From positions 3,455,001-3,519,000 of the forward strand of contig NZ_CP045302.1 of the NCBI RefSeq assembly GCF_009363155.1: a stretch of 64,000 bases of DNA, read 5' to 3'. This document shows, in pieces, positions 8,615 to 18,950 of this stretch (positions are counted from its first letter, which is position 1; every line of letters starts with the position of its first letter). The DNA comes from Azotobacter salinestris. Lineage in GTDB: Bacteria; Pseudomonadota; Gammaproteobacteria; Pseudomonadales; Pseudomonadaceae. The notes beneath the pieces are model-generated. The model was not told the DNA's origin. It saw nothing but the letters and a program-made list of their open reading frames with translations, and did not search any database. Position numbers and translations under genes: made by a program.

Positions 8615-9500
8615 ATGGGGACAGGCTGCAGGACCCGCTACCCCATCGTGCTGGTGCATGGTCTGCTCGGCTTCGTGTGCCTGCCCGGCCATTCCTACTG
8701 GAACGGCATCGATATGGCATTGTGCTAGCGTGGCGCGGAGGTCTATCCGGTACGGCTTTCCGGCGTGCACGACAACGAGGCGCTGGGCGCGCCCAGTGGC
8801 TCGAGCGCATCGTCGCGATCCGCACCGCCAGTGGCGCGCGTCGGGTCAATCTGCTCGGCCACAGCCAGGGCGGCTTGAGCGCCCGCTATGCGGCAGCGCT
8901 GCGTCCGGATTGGGTGGCTTCGGTGACACCGTGGCCACGCCCAATCAAGGCTCCGAGGTGGCCGATCGGCTGCGCGACCTCTTGCCGCCCAGCGGCCGTC
9001 GCGAGCGTCTGCTGGTGCGCGGCTTCGAAGGTCTGGCACGATTGATGGAGCGGCTGGAGTGTGCCGAGCGGGGACTCTGCCGGCCCCTCGACGGAGCGGC
9101 CTCGCTGCTGGCGCTGACCTGCGAAGGCATGGCCGGCTTCAATGCCCGCTACCCACAGGGGCTGCTCGGGCGCTGGGGCGGAGAGGGCGCCGGAGAGGTC
9201 GACGGGGTGCGCTACTATTCTTGGAGCGGCATCCTGCAGACCCGCATCGATGCCGCGCCGGGCCTCGACCCCGGGCATGTCCTGTGCCACCAGTTGGCCC
9301 GCTGCTTCGCCCGCGAGGCCGGGCAGAACGACGGTCTGGCGGGACGTTTCAGCTCGCATCTGGGCATGGTGATCCGCTCCGACTATCCCTTCGACCACCT
9401 GGATGTCATCAACCGCTGCCGGGGACGCCGAGTGGGCGCGGTCAGGCCGCTCGGCGTGTTCTTCGAACACCTGGTGCGACTGGCCGAGGCCGGGCTCTAG
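8615..9500 (+). pseudogene. Triacylglycerol lipase (family I) gene, frameshifted
   Basis: Pieces of one family I lipase lie in three frames. Frame a starts at ATG 8615 with RYPIVLVHGLLGF and SYWNGID, hits TAG at 8726-8728, then continues as GAEVYPVRLSGVHDNEALG. Frame b has the nucleophile elbow VNLLGHSQGGLSARYAAALRPDWVASVT. Frame c has VATPNQGSEVADRL, QNDGLAGRFSSHLGMVIRSDYPFDHLDVIN with the expected Asp and His, and runs to 9500. So the coding sequence has one nonsense codon and two frame changes, plus a shortened stretch after NEALG. No signal peptide is seen. All triad residues are still present, so decay looks recent unless the sequence is wrong here. Confidence 0.85.
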
Positions 9501-9875
9501 CTAGCGCAGCTCCAGCGTGCGTCCGTCGAGGATGAGCCGCTCGGCACGCATCTCGGCGCTGCCATCCTTGCGCGGGTAACCGACCAGGATCACCGGCCTT
9601 CCCGGGCGCAGATCGTTCCTGATCACGCCGCGCGACAACAGGCGCGAGGAGGAGCCCAGAACCACGTTCCATTCCGCGCCCCGGTAATCGACCCGCACCT
9701 CGGTCTGGGGACGGCGATACAGCACCTGTTTCAGGGGGGCCTCGATGGTCAATCTCTGCCCGGTGTCGTAGGCGTCCCACCCCTGGCTCGCCAATCCCAG
9801 GGAGGCGCCGAACAGCAAGGAGGCAAGGAGCAGCAGCGCAAGGAGGAGGACCAGCAGGAGGCGGTTGTTGTGCAT
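9501..9875 (-). CDS. DUF6152-like exported small protein
   Basis: A 124-residue protein starting MHNNRLL followed by a long Leu-rich membrane or signal segment. The soluble part has WNVVLGSSSRLLSRGVIRNDLRPGRPV then GYPRKDGSAEMRAERLILDGRTLELR, which resembles the DUF6152 beta-domain of exported proteins. The start at 9875 puts the hydrophobic segment at the N-terminus; an in-frame ATG at 9899 is an alternative. It converges with the dead lipase. Function is unknown. Confidence 0.7.
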   Translation of the reverse strand: MHNNRLLLVLLLALLLLASLLFGASLGLASQGWDAYDTGQRLTIEAPLKQVLYRRPQTEVRVDYRGAEWNVVLGSSSRLLSRGVIRNDLRPGRPVILVGYPRKDGSAEMRAERLILDGRTLELR

Positions 9876-10024
9876 GATGGGCACCCTGGTTCGAAGCATC
9901 GGTGACCCCAAAACCATAGGCCAGAATCCTGCGGCCGGTATCCGGCTCGACCGGACGTGCAGGCCTGCAGTCGACGGGGCGGGTCCGGGCGAAACCTGGA
10001 GACCGCTCCGCCGCCCGGCTCCTT

Positions 10025-11290
10025 TCAGCTGTAGCGCCGGCGTGCCTCGATGGCCAGGCCGCTGCCGATGCTGCCGAAGCGGTCGCCCTCGACCAGCCGG
10101 GCGTTCGGCAGCAGCGCGGAGACACACCGGCGCAGCGCCGGCACGCCGCTGGAGCCGCCGGTGAAAAACAGCGTGTCGATCCGCTCCCGGTCGACTCCGG
10201 CACCGGCCAGCAGATTCTCCAGGCTGGCGCGCACGCGCTCCAGCAGCGGCTCGATGGCCCGCTCGAGGAGTGTCCGGTCGAGGTCGGCGGCCAGTTCCGC
10301 CTCGATGCGTGCCAGGTCGATGCGGTGCCGTTCGCTGTCGCCGAGGGCAATCTTGGCGTCCTCCACCTGCATCGCCAGCCAGTGCCCGGCGCGCTGTTCG
10401 ATCAGGCGGAACAGGCGGTCGATGCCGGTGGGATCGAGGATGTCGTAGCGCATGCTCGCCAGGGCCCGCTGCGAGGCCTGGGCGTAGACGGCATTGATGG
10501 TGTGCCAGGTGGCCAGGTTGAGGTGAACGCCGGTCGGCATCGGCGCGTCGCTCTTCATCCGGCTGCCGTAGCCGAACAGCGGCATCACCCCCTGCAGGTT
10601 GAGCTGCCTGTCGAAGTCGGTGCCGCCGATGTGCACGCCGCCGGTGGCGAGGATGTCGTCCTGCCGTTCGGCCAGAGCACGGCGTTCGGGGGCCAGGCGC
10701 ACCAGGGAGAAGTCCGAGGTGCCGCCGCCGATGTCGACGATCAACACCAGTTCCTCCTGCACGATGACCGACTCGTAGTCGAAGGCCGCGGCGATGGGCT
10801 CGTACTGGAAGGACACCTCCTTCAGGCCGAGGCCCTTCGCCACCTCGATCAGGGTGTCCGCGGCTTCCCGGTCGGCCTGCGGGTCCTCGTCGACGAAGAA
10901 CACCGGGCGGCCGAGCACCGCCTCCTCGAAGGGCCGTCCGGCCTCCGCCTCGGCGCGCCGCTTCAGTTCGCCGAGAAACAGCTTGAGGATCTCCTTGAAC
11001 GGCAGCGCACTGCCGAGCACCGTGGTCTCGCTCTTCAGCAGCCTGGAGCCCAGCAGGCTCTTCAGCGAGCGCATCAGGCGCCCCTCGTAGCCCTCCAGGT
11101 ATTCGTGCAGGGCGTGCCGCCCGAATACCGGGCGGCGCTCTTCGAAGTTGAAGAACAGTACCGAGGGCAGGGTGGTCCGGCCGTCCTCCAGAGGAATCAG
11201 CGTCTCCCTGCCGGGACGCTGCCAGCCGACGGTGGAGTTGGAGGTGCCGAAGTCGATGCCGCAGGCGCGGGCGGGCAGGGCGGTGGTCAT
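10025..11290 (-). CDS. yegD: Hsp70-family protein, YegD type
   Basis: A 421-residue actin-like ATPase related to DnaK but without the substrate-binding lid domain. It has the phosphate-1 loop GIDFGTSNSTVGW near residues 11-23, EPIAAAFDYE near 162-171, phosphate-2 VDIGGGTSDFSLV near 182-194, and the adenosine motif FTGGSSGVPALRR near 382-394. This length and layout match E. coli YegD. The cellular role is not established. It lies on the same strand as retS, 63 bases after its stop. Confidence 0.88.
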   Translation of the reverse strand: MTTALPARACGIDFGTSNSTVGWQRPGRETLIPLEDGRTTLPSVLFFNFEERRPVFGRHALHEYLEGYEGRLMRSLKSLLGSRLLKSETTVLGSALPFKEILKLFLGELKRRAEAEAGRPFEEAVLGRPVFFVDEDPQADREAADTLIEVAKGLGLKEVSFQYEPIAAAFDYESVIVQEELVLIVDIGGGTSDFSLVRLAPERRALAERQDDILATGGVHIGGTDFDRQLNLQGVMPLFGYGSRMKSDAPMPTGVHLNLATWHTINAVYAQASQRALASMRYDILDPTGIDRLFRLIEQRAGHWLAMQVEDAKIALGDSERHRIDLARIEAELAADLDRTLLERAIEPLLERVRASLENLLAGAGVDRERIDTLFFTGGSSGVPALRRCVSALLPNARLVEGDRFGSIGSGLAIEARRRYS

Positions 11291-11353
11291 GGCGCGGGCT
11301 CGGGCGAAAAAGGGGCGCGCATTCTAGCAGGCCGCCCGGCCGGCGGGCGCCGC

Positions 11354-14155
11354 TCAGGGATGAAGCGCGTGGCGGTACGCTTCTTCCTTGTGCTCGACCC
11401 AGTGTTCGATCAGGGCGCGCAGTTGCGAAAGCTCCACCGGCTTGGCCAGGTGGCCGTCCATGCCGACTCGCAGGGCATGCTCGCGGTGCTCGCTGAGGAT
11501 ATGCGCGGTGAGAGCGACGATCGGCGTGTGCGGGCGAAGCTCGCGGGCCTCCCAGGCACGCAGCTGCTCGGTGGCGGCGAAGCCGTCGAGGACCGGCATT
11601 TCGCAGTCCATGAGCACCAGGTCGTACTGCTTGGCCTTCATCGCCTGCAGGGCTTCCTCGCCGTTGCTGGCAGTGTCCGGTTGCAGGTTGAGCTTGCGCA
11701 GCATGCCGCGGATGACCTTGGTGGAGATGCTGTTGTCCTCGGCGACCAGAATGCGGAAGTCGCTCGGCACTTCCAGGGGAGCGTTCTCCTCCAGGCCGGT
11801 GGCCGGCGGGCGGGCCTCGCGGCGCTTGCCGAGCTCCTCGGCGAGGGTGGTCTTCAGCGTGTAGCCGGCCACCGGCTTGGCCAGGTTGCAGGTGATGCCG
11901 GCGTTGCGCGCATAGATCCGTCCCGGTGCATCGCTGAGGCCGGTCAGCATGATCAGCAGGATGTCGTGATTCAGGCCGGGGTCTTCCTTGATCCGCTGTG
12001 CCAGCTGCAGGCCGCTCATGCCGGGCATGTTCTGGTCGAGCAGCGCCGCGTCGAAGTATTCGCCCAGATGGGCCTTGGTGCGCAGCAGGGCCAGGGCCTC
12101 CTTGCCGGAGGACACCGCACTGACCTTCATGCCCCAGGCGCTGCACTGCTGCAGCAGGACCTTGCGGCAGGTGTCGTTGTCATCCACCACCAGCAGGCGG
12201 GCATCCTGCAGCGGGCTGTCCAGGTCGACGACCGGATGCTCCAGGCGGGCCGGGTCGAGGGGCAGCGACAGCCACAGTGTGGTGCCGCGACTCGGACCGG
12301 CATCGATGCCGCAGACGCCGTGCATCAGGGTGACCAGCTGGCGGGCGATGATCAGGTTGAGGCTGCCGTCGATCTGTGCGGCGGAGAGCAGGTCGCTGCT
12401 CTGCACGCGGCTGTTCAGCAGCGCTTCGCGCCTGGGCTCCGGCATCGGTTCTCCGCTGTCCTGCACGGCGATGAGCAGGCGCGGCTGGGGGCCGTCGGTG
12501 TCCAGCGATACCTTGAGCAGGATCTCGCCTTCGTCGGTCTGCCGGAAGGCGTTCTCGATCAGGGTCAGCAGGATCTGGCGCAGCCGCGTCGGGTCGCCGC
12601 TGATCACCCGCGGCACCTGCGGCTGGATGAAGCTGATCAGCTCGACGCGGCGCCTTTCCGCCTTGGCGCGGAAGATGCCCAGGCAGTCCTCGATCAGGCC
12701 GTTGAGGTCGAACTGCACGTCGTCCAGCTCGATCTGGCCGGACTCCAGGCGAGAAATGTCGAGGATGTCGTTGATCAGGCTGAGCAGCTCGTTGCCCGAG
12801 CTGTTGATCGTCTGCACATAGTCGTACTGCTTGGCGGTCAGCGGCGTGCCGAGCAGCAGTTCGGTCATGCCCAGGACGCCGTTCATCGGGGTGCGGATCT
12901 CATGGCTGAGCTTGGCCAGGAACTCGCTCTTGGCACGCAGCTCCGCGCTGCTTGCCGCCTCGCTGGTGCGCCAGGCGGCGCGGTCCTGCTCGATCTTGCG
13001 TTGCCGTTCGGCCAGGGCGAAGCCGAGCACCAGGCCGCTGGCGGCACTGAAGGCGAAGAGCGCGAAGACCTGCCAGCAGGGGCCGAACTGGCCGAAGTCC
13101 AGCAGCATCGACAGATAGGCGCTGAAACCCAGGTGGAACAGCAGCATCCCGACCAGTACCAGGCGCGCCGGGCGATAGCCGCGCAGCCAGTGATAGAACG
13201 TGCAGCCGGTTGCGGTCAGGCTGGCGACCAGGATCAGCCCGCTGCGCAGCCCGTCGTGGGGCGAGGGGCCGTCGAGCACGGCGGCCAGCGCCAGCACGGC
13301 GATCTCGCCGCGCAGCAGCCAGTCGAGCAGGCGCGGGCGCTCCACCTGGTCGAAGAAGCTGCTGGTGAACTGCAGGAGGAAGAGGAAGCTGAGCAGGGCG
13401 GCGATGTCCGCCACCGGGATCTGGTAATGCCCGAGTTGCGGCAGCCAGGAGCCGAGCAGGCCGAAGTGCGCGATGGCGCTGATCAGGAGCGCGCCCTGCA
13501 TGGCCGCCAGCCAGAGGTTGCAGAGCGCCTTGTTGTAGCCGAAGCGGATCAGGTTGTAGAGCATCCCCAGGACCAGGGCGCTGAGCAGGGCGCCCAGGGC
13601 GTAGGCCAGCTTGTCCTTGTCCTGCAGCCCGGCCGTATCGATGTAGTCGAACCAGGCCGGCGCGGCTTGCCGCGGTGCCAGCCGAAGCCAGACCTCACGT
13701 GCTGTCTGATCCGTCGGCAGGGCGAACAGGTAGGCCTGCCCGGACGTGGAAAGGCCGTCCGGGAGCGTGGCTCCGGTTTCGATCCTGCGCTCCGGCACGC
13801 CCCGATTGGTCAGGAAGAAGTCGACCCGATCCACGCGTGGGGCGAGCACCCAGATCCAGCGCGGGGTGTCGTGGCCGGCGATGGGGAGGTGCAGCCAGGC
13901 GGCCTGATCGGCCGGCAGGCTGAGGGAGTGGTGGTTGAGCGGGGCGAAGTGGTCGCGACGCTCGATGACATCCTTCAGCGTCAGGCTGGCTGATTCGTCG
14001 AGAAGAATGCGCCAGTCGCCGTTCGGCGTACCGTAACCGAGCGGGCCGGGCTGTCCGTCCGGGTGCAGCAGGCTGCCTGCCAGGGTCGGCAGGGCCGCGA
14101 GTACGACCAGCAGCAGACTGACAATGAGCGTTGTGGCATTCCAAAGCCGGCGCAC
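11354..14155 (-). CDS. retS: Hybrid sensor kinase RetS
   Basis: Hybrid sensor of the GacS/Rsm network; in P. aeruginosa RetS represses GacS and so favours acute-virulence over biofilm genes. The 933-residue protein has a leader helix, a periplasmic 7TMR-DISMED2 sensor domain (about 45-180), seven membrane helices (about 185-385), HisKA with His418 in AKLSHEIRTPMNG, a HATPase-like domain with weak glycine boxes, and two receiver domains. The receiver aspartates are Asp707 (LLDQNMPG) and Asp850 (LMDCEMP). Start chosen at GTG 14155, after AGGAAGGGA; the frame is open to 14233, but a promoter-like TATAAT lies between. It is adjacent to purD, as in PAO1. Confidence 0.95.
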   Translation of the reverse strand: MRRLWNATTLIVSLLLVVLAALPTLAGSLLHPDGQPGPLGYGTPNGDWRILLDESASLTLKDVIERRDHFAPLNHHSLSLPADQAAWLHLPIAGHDTPRWIWVLAPRVDRVDFFLTNRGVPERRIETGATLPDGLSTSGQAYLFALPTDQTAREVWLRLAPRQAAPAWFDYIDTAGLQDKDKLAYALGALLSALVLGMLYNLIRFGYNKALCNLWLAAMQGALLISAIAHFGLLGSWLPQLGHYQIPVADIAALLSFLFLLQFTSSFFDQVERPRLLDWLLRGEIAVLALAAVLDGPSPHDGLRSGLILVASLTATGCTFYHWLRGYRPARLVLVGMLLFHLGFSAYLSMLLDFGQFGPCWQVFALFAFSAASGLVLGFALAERQRKIEQDRAAWRTSEAASSAELRAKSEFLAKLSHEIRTPMNGVLGMTELLLGTPLTAKQYDYVQTINSSGNELLSLINDILDISRLESGQIELDDVQFDLNGLIEDCLGIFRAKAERRRVELISFIQPQVPRVISGDPTRLRQILLTLIENAFRQTDEGEILLKVSLDTDGPQPRLLIAVQDSGEPMPEPRREALLNSRVQSSDLLSAAQIDGSLNLIIARQLVTLMHGVCGIDAGPSRGTTLWLSLPLDPARLEHPVVDLDSPLQDARLLVVDDNDTCRKVLLQQCSAWGMKVSAVSSGKEALALLRTKAHLGEYFDAALLDQNMPGMSGLQLAQRIKEDPGLNHDILLIMLTGLSDAPGRIYARNAGITCNLAKPVAGYTLKTTLAEELGKRREARPPATGLEENAPLEVPSDFRILVAEDNSISTKVIRGMLRKLNLQPDTASNGEEALQAMKAKQYDLVLMDCEMPVLDGFAATEQLRAWEARELRPHTPIVALTAHILSEHREHALRVGMDGHLAKPVELSQLRALIEHWVEHKEEAYRHALHP

Positions 14156-14185
14156 GACGAAGTCCCTTCCTGAGTGAGTGGCTAA

Positions 14186-14215
14186 ATTATAACCAATGGC
14201 CTGAAGATAAGGTAA
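14186..14215 (-). promoter_or_regulatory. Putative sigma-70 promoter of retS
   Basis: On the minus strand, TATAAT (plus 14186-14191) lies 18 bases after TTACCT (plus 14210-14215), about 30 bases upstream of the retS GTG. This A/T-rich patch stands out from its GC-rich surroundings. Its place inside the longer open frame supports the start at 14155. Confidence 0.5.
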
Positions 14216-14220
14216 TGGGC

Positions 14221-14246
14221 AAAAGGCTACCATCCGATAGCCTTTT
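14221..14246. terminator. Bidirectional hairpin between retS and purD
   Basis: AAAAGGCTA and TAGCCTTTT form a 9-bp stem around an 8-base loop. The A/T ends give a U-tract in either direction. It sits 40 bases past the purD stop, so it probably ends purD transcription. Confidence 0.65.
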
Positions 14247-14285
14247 CGAGCGATCTGCTGTTTTCCCGACGATTATCGCAGGCTT

Positions 14286-15566
14286 TCAGCCTTCCCGGGC
14301 GATGGCGCGGTAGCCGATGTCCTTGCGGTAGAAGCAGCCGTTCCAGCGAATCTTCTCCGCCAGACGGTAGGCCTGCTGCTGGGCTTCGGACACGCTCGCG
14401 CCGATGGCGGTGGCGCACAGCACGCGGCCGCCGGCAGTGACGATCCGGCCGTCCTGCAACGCGGTGCCGGCGTGGAACACCTTGCCGTCCAGCATGGCGG
14501 CCTCGTCCAGGCCCTCGATCGTCTCGCCCTTGGCATAGTCGCCGGGGTAGCCACCGGCAGCCAGCACCACGCCCACGGTCGGACGCGGATCCCAGGTTGC
14601 CTCGACCTTGTCCAGCGCCCTGGCCTGCGCGGCCTCGACCAGCAGCACCAGCGAGGACTGCAGACGCAGCATCACCGGCTGGGTTTCCGGATCGCCGAAG
14701 CGGCAGTTGAATTCGATGACCTTGGGCGTGCCCGACTTGTCGATCATCAGGCCGGCATACAGGAAGCCGGTGTAGACGTTGCCCTCGGCGGCCATGCCGC
14801 GCACGGTCGGATAGATGATCTCGTCCATCACCCGCTGATGCACCGCCGGGGTGACCACCGGGGCCGGGGAGTAGGCGCCCATGCCACCGGTGTTGGGGCC
14901 GGTGTCGCCGTCGCCGACGCGCTTGTGGTCCTGGCTGGTGGCCATCGGCAGCACGTGCTCGCCGTCGACCATGACGATGAAGGAGGCCTCCTCGCCGTCG
15001 AGGAACTCCTCGATCACCACGCGCGCGCCGGCGTCGCCGAAGGCGTTGCCGGAGAGCATGTCGCGCACCGCGGCCTCGGCTTCCTCGAGGGTCATGGCGA
15101 CGATCACGCCCTTGCCGGCGGCCAGGCCGTCGGCCTTGATCACGATCGGGGCGCCCTTCTCGCGCAGATAGGCCAGTGCGGGCTCGACCTCGGTGAAGTT
15201 CCGGTAGGCGGCGGTGGGGATGTCGTGACGGGCCAGGAAGTCCTTGGTGAAGGCCTTGGAGCCTTCCAGCTGGGCGGCGCCGGCGGTCGGGCCGAAGATG
15301 GCGAGATTGCGCGAGCGGAACAGGTCGACCACGCCCTTTACCAGCGGGGCCTCGGGACCGACGATGGTCAGCTGCACATTCTTTTCGGCGAAGTCGGCCA
15401 GTTGCTCGAGGGCCAGCACGTCGATGGCCACGTTCTCGCACTTGGCTTCCCGGGCGGTACCGGCATTGCCCGGAGCGACGAAGACCTTCTCGACGCGCGC
15501 ATCCTGCGCCACTTTCCAGGCCAGGGCGTGCTCGCGGCCGCCGCTGCCGATGATCAGTACGTTCAT
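14286..15566 (-). CDS. purD: Phosphoribosylamine-glycine ligase (GAR synthetase)
   Basis: Joins glycine to phosphoribosylamine with ATP, the second step of purine synthesis. The 426-residue protein starts [19 protein letters not shown], as the family does, and has the ATP-grasp loop [13 protein letters not shown] and metal-binding [14 protein letters not shown]. The frame is open upstream to 15722, but that extension has no family similarity; GGAGAACGC precedes the chosen ATG. It is followed on the same strand by retS and preceded by purH, 213 bases away. Confidence 0.96.
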   Translation of the reverse strand: MNVLIIGSGGREHALAWKVAQDARVEKVFVAPGNAGTAREAKCENVAIDVLALEQLADFAEKNVQLTIVGPEAPLVKGVVDLFRSRNLAIFGPTAGAAQLEGSKAFTKDFLARHDIPTAAYRNFTEVEPALAYLREKGAPIVIKADGLAAGKGVIVAMTLEEAEAAVRDMLSGNAFGDAGARVVIEEFLDGEEASFIVMVDGEHVLPMATSQDHKRVGDGDTGPNTGGMGAYSPAPVVTPAVHQRVMDEIIYPTVRGMAAEGNVYTGFLYAGLMIDKSGTPKVIEFNCRFGDPETQPVMLRLQSSLVLLVEAAQARALDKVEATWDPRPTVGVVLAAGGYPGDYAKGETIEGLDEAAMLDGKVFHAGTALQDGRIVTAGGRVLCATAIGASVSEAQQQAYRLAEKIRWNGCFYRKDIGYRAIAREG

Positions 15567-15603
15567 TGCGTTCTCCTTGGGGAGTCGGGCCTGTGGCCCG
15601 ATT

Positions 15604-15627
15604 GGTGGACAGCTGCGGCTGTCCACC
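15604..15627. repeat. Hairpin-forming intergenic repeat
   Basis: GGTGGACAG and CTGTCCACC form a 9-bp stem with a 6-base loop in the purD-purH gap. A related GGTGGCCGTCCACC-type sequence lies at 42344-42373. Such GTGGAC/GTCCAC hairpins recur between genes in pseudomonads; that this is a member of a repeat family is inference. Confidence 0.45.
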
Positions 15628-15779
15628 CTACGAAAAAAGGCGCCTCGGCACGAGGTCGCAATGGAGCCGGTAGTAGATGCAAGGCGCCCCGGGTTTCGAC
15701 AAGCGCAGTTGCCTGATGGCAATGAGCATTGGCGGAATCCGGGGCAACGCCGCAGATGCCGGCTACAGTGCGGCCGGAA

Positions 15780-17387
15780 TCAATGCCTGAAGTGGCGCAT
15801 GCCGGTGAACACCATGGCGATGCCCGCTTCGTCGGCCGCGGCGATCACTTCGGCGTCGCGCATCGAGCCGCCCGGCTGGATCACCGCGGTGATGCCGGCC
15901 TGGGCCGCGTTGTCGATGCCGTCGCGGAAGGGGAAGAAGGCGTCCGAGGCCATCACCGCGCCCGGCACCGGCAGGCCGGCGTGCTCGGCCTTGATCGCGG
16001 CGATGCGCGCGGAGTTGACGCGGCTCATCTGGCCGGCGCCGACGCCGACGGTCTGGCGGTTCCTGGCGTAGACGATGGCGTTGGACTTGACGAACTTGGT
16101 CACCTTCCAGGCGAAGATCAGGTCGTGGAGCTCCCGCTCGGTGGGCGCGCGCTGAGTGACGACCTTGAGGTCGGCCTCGGTGATCATGCCGATGTCGCGG
16201 CTCTGCACCAGCAGGCCGCCGTTGACGCGCTTGAAGTCCAGGCCGGCACTCCGCTCGGCTGGCCACTGGCCGCACTCGAGCAGGCGCACGTTGGCCTTGG
16301 CGGCCACCGCCTCACGCGCTTCGGCGCTGACGCTGGGGGCGATGATCACCTCGACGAACTGGCGCTCGACGATGGCCCTGGCCGTGTCGCCGTCCAGTTC
16401 GCGGTTGAAGGCGATGATGCCGCCGAAGGCGGATTCGCTGTCGGTGGCGTAGGCCAGGTCGTAGGCCTTGCGGATGCCGCCCTCGTCCTCCGGCACCACG
16501 GCGACGCCGCAGGGGTTGGCGTGCTTGACGATCACGCAGGCCGGTTTGACGAAGCTCTTCACGCATTCCAGCGCGGCATCGGTGTCGGCCACGTTGTTGT
16601 AGGACAGCTCCTTGCCCTGCAGCTGGCGTGCGGTGGCGACGGAAGCCTCAGCCGGGTTGGCCTCGACGTAGAATGCCGCCTGCTGGTGCGGATTCTCGCC
16701 GTAGCGCATGTCCTGGGCCTTGATGAACTGGCTGTTGAAGGTGCGCGGGAACTCGGCGCGGCCTGCGGTGGACAGGGTCTCTGCCTGCTGGTCGATGGTG
16801 CCCAGGTAGTTGGCGATCATGCCGTCGTAGGCGGCGGTGTGTTCGAAGGCCTTGAGGGCCAGGTCGAAGCGCTGGGCGTAGGTGAGGCCGCCGTTCTTCA
16901 GGCCCTCGACCACGCCGGTGTAGTCGGAGGCGTTGACCACGATGGCGACGTCCTTGTGGTTCTTCGCCGCCGAGCGGACCATGGTCGGCCCGCCGATGTC
17001 GATGTTCTCGATGGCCTCGGGCAGGGTGCAGCCGGGTTTGGCCACGGTGGCGGCGAAGGGGTAGAGGTTGACCGCGACCAGATCGATCGGCTGGATGCCG
17101 TGCTCGGCCATGACCGCACCGTCGAGATCGCGGCGGCCGAGGATGCCGCCGTGGATCTTCGGATGCAGGGTCTTCACCCGACCGTCCATCATTTCCGGGA
17201 AGCCGGTGTAGTCGGCCACTTCCACGGCGTTGACGCCGTTGTCGCGCAGCAGCTTGAAGGTGCCGCCGGTGGAGAGGATCTCGACGCCGAGGGCGGCGAG
17301 CTCGCGGGCGAAGTCGACGACGCCGGTCTTGTCGGACACGCTGATCAGCGCGCGGCGGACGGGAAGGCGGGTAGTCTGGTCGGTCAT
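15780..17387 (-). CDS. purH: Bifunctional AICAR transformylase/IMP cyclohydrolase
   Basis: Carries out the last two steps of IMP synthesis. The 535-residue product has the N-terminal MGS-like cyclohydrolase domain ([23 protein letters not shown] near 10-75) and the C-terminal formyltransferase domain with the Lys-His region VVKHANPCG and [20 protein letters not shown] 17387 gives the common N-terminus [25 protein letters not shown] 17399 is an in-frame alternative. It follows fis by 72 bases on the same strand, matching the pseudomonad dusB-fis-purH-purD order. Confidence 0.96.
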   Translation of the reverse strand: MTDQTTRLPVRRALISVSDKTGVVDFARELAALGVEILSTGGTFKLLRDNGVNAVEVADYTGFPEMMDGRVKTLHPKIHGGILGRRDLDGAVMAEHGIQPIDLVAVNLYPFAATVAKPGCTLPEAIENIDIGGPTMVRSAAKNHKDVAIVVNASDYTGVVEGLKNGGLTYAQRFDLALKAFEHTAAYDGMIANYLGTIDQQAETLSTAGRAEFPRTFNSQFIKAQDMRYGENPHQQAAFYVEANPAEASVATARQLQGKELSYNNVADTDAALECVKSFVKPACVIVKHANPCGVAVVPEDEGGIRKAYDLAYATDSESAFGGIIAFNRELDGDTARAIVERQFVEVIIAPSVSAEAREAVAAKANVRLLECGQWPAERSAGLDFKRVNGGLLVQSRDIGMITEADLKVVTQRAPTERELHDLIFAWKVTKFVKSNAIVYARNRQTVGVGAGQMSRVNSARIAAIKAEHAGLPVPGAVMASDAFFPFRDGIDNAAQAGITAVIQPGGSMRDAEVIAAADEAGIAMVFTGMRHFRH

Positions 17388-17459
17388 CTCGGGTTCCATC
17401 AGGGCAGGATTGAATGGAAACGGGAGCAGCCGGGCCGCTCCCGTTTCAGACAGATAGGG

Positions 17460-17780
17460 TTACAGCAGGTCGTACTGCTTGAGCTTCTTGCGCAGGGTGC
17501 CGCGATTCAGGCCGAGCAGTTCGGAGGCCTTGGTCTGGTTGCCCTTGACGTACTGCATCACGGTTTCCAGCAGGGGGGCCTCCACTTCGGAGAGCACCAG
17601 GTTGTAGACATCCGTGACGGCAGCACCCTCGAGATGGGCGAAGTAGTTGCGCAGCGCCTTCTCCACGCTGTCGCGCAGCGTCTGGCCCGCCTCGCTCGGC
17701 GTGTTCAGGTGCTGTTTCAGATTGGCGTTGTCGCTCACGGGTGTCGTTCCACTCTCTAAGGTCTCGGTCATCGTCGTCAT
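17460..17780 (-). CDS. fis: DNA-binding protein Fis
   Basis: Nucleoid-associated DNA-bending regulator. The 106-residue protein has the dimer core and a C-terminal helix-turn-helix [27 protein letters not shown], the Fis/NtrC-type motif. Its ATG overlaps the dusB stop (ATGA), as in E. coli and pseudomonads, so expression depends on the dusB promoter. Confidence 0.96.
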   Translation of the reverse strand: MTTMTETLESGTTPVSDNANLKQHLNTPSEAGQTLRDSVEKALRNYFAHLEGAAVTDVYNLVLSEVEAPLLETVMQYVKGNQTKASELLGLNRGTLRKKLKQYDLL

Positions 17781-18775
17781 GCGGCCACCCCTTCTCCATC
17801 TTCATGACGTTCGGCAAAGAATCGTCGAACGTGGGCGCTCTGCGCGTCCGTGGTATCCAAGCGGTTGAACTGGGCTCGAAACTCCTGCGCGCCGGGCAGG
17901 GTCGCCAGGTACCAGCCGACGTGCTTGCGGGCGATGCGCACGCCCTGCTCCTCCCCGTAGAAACGGTGCAGCGCAGCCAGGTGCTCGAGCAGGATGGGCT
18001 CCACCTCGGCTGCCGTCACGGCCGGCAGGTGCTCGCCGGTTCGCAGGTAGTGTTCGATCTCGCGGAAGATCCATGGTCGCCCCTGGGCCGCGCGGCCGAT
18101 CAGCAGGCCGTCGGCACCGGTGGCCTCGAGCACCCGACGGGCCTTCTCCGGCGAGTCGATGTCGCCATTGGCGAACACGGGAATGGACACTGCCCGCTTG
18201 ATGGCGGCGATGGTTTCGTATTCGGCCTCGCCCCGGTACTGGTCGGCGCGGGTCCGTCCGTGCACGGCGAGGGCGGCGATACCGGCCTGCTCGGCGAGCC
18301 GGGCGACGTTGACGCCGTTGCGATTGGCCTGGTCCCAGCCGGTGCGGATCTTCAGGGTCACCGGCACCTCGACGGCGGCCACCACCGCCTGGAGGATTTC
18401 GGCGACCAGGGCTTCGTCCTTCATCAGCGCCGAGCCGGCGGCCTTGTTGCAGACCTTCTTCGCCGGGCAGCCCATGTTGATGTCGATGATCTGCGCGCCC
18501 AGCTCGACGTTGCGCCGAGCCGCCTCGGCGAGCATCTGCGGGTCGCCGCCGGCGATCTGCACCGAGCGCGGCTCCGGCTCGTCGCCGTGTGGCAGGCGCA
18601 GGCGGGACTTGCGGCTGTTCCACAGGCGAACGTCGCTGGTGAGCATTTCCGAGACCGTCATGCCGGCGCCGAGCCGGCGGCACAGCGCACGAAACGGTCG
18701 ATCGGTGACGCCGGCCATGGGCGCCAGGATCAATCGGTTGGGCAAAGTGTAGGGGCCGATACGTACCGCCGACAT
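17777..18775 (-). CDS. dusB: tRNA-dihydrouridine synthase B
   Basis: FMN enzyme reducing specific uridines in tRNA. The 332-residue product begins in the conserved way ([29 protein letters not shown]) and has the catalytic-cysteine segment [19 protein letters not shown] near 95-113 and FMN-phosphate motif [11 protein letters not shown] then [23 protein letters not shown] precedes ATG 18775; the frame remains open upstream without similarity. It is translationally coupled to fis. Confidence 0.95.
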   Translation of the reverse strand: MSAVRIGPYTLPNRLILAPMAGVTDRPFRALCRRLGAGMTVSEMLTSDVRLWNSRKSRLRLPHGDEPEPRSVQIAGGDPQMLAEAARRNVELGAQIIDINMGCPAKKVCNKAAGSALMKDEALVAEILQAVVAAVEVPVTLKIRTGWDQANRNGVNVARLAEQAGIAALAVHGRTRADQYRGEAEYETIAAIKRAVSIPVFANGDIDSPEKARRVLEATGADGLLIGRAAQGRPWIFREIEHYLRTGEHLPAVTAAEVEPILLEHLAALHRFYGEEQGVRIARKHVGWYLATLPGAQEFRAQFNRLDTTDAQSAHVRRFFAERHEDGEGVAA

Positions 18776-18913
18776 AGGTCTTCCCTGCTGGAGACTGGTT
18801 TCAGGTCGAACGGGGACCGCAAAAAAAGGGTGGGCATGATACCTGCTCTCCATGAATGGATAAAGGCTATCCTGCACAAAATATGAGCAGCAGACAGGCA
18901 GGCAACCGCAGCC

Positions 18914-18939
18914 GGAGGGCAGCCAGGCGGCTGCCCTCC
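18914..18939 (-). terminator. Strong hairpin downstream of the DUF3426 gene
   Basis: GGAGGGCAGCC and GGCTGCCCTCC form a perfect 11-bp stem with a 4-base loop, 11 bases beyond the stop of the gene at 18951. There is no T-run, so it may be an mRNA 3' end stabiliser rather than an intrinsic terminator. Confidence 0.45.
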
Positions 18940-18950
18940 AGGCAGCAGCG

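Noticed and set aside
10325-13993. A very long open frame on the plus strand (over 1,200 codons) opposite yegD and retS
   Set aside because: It is a shadow caused by high GC and codon bias of the minus-strand genes. The translation is His/Gln/Ala-rich with no domain, and it spans two real genes.
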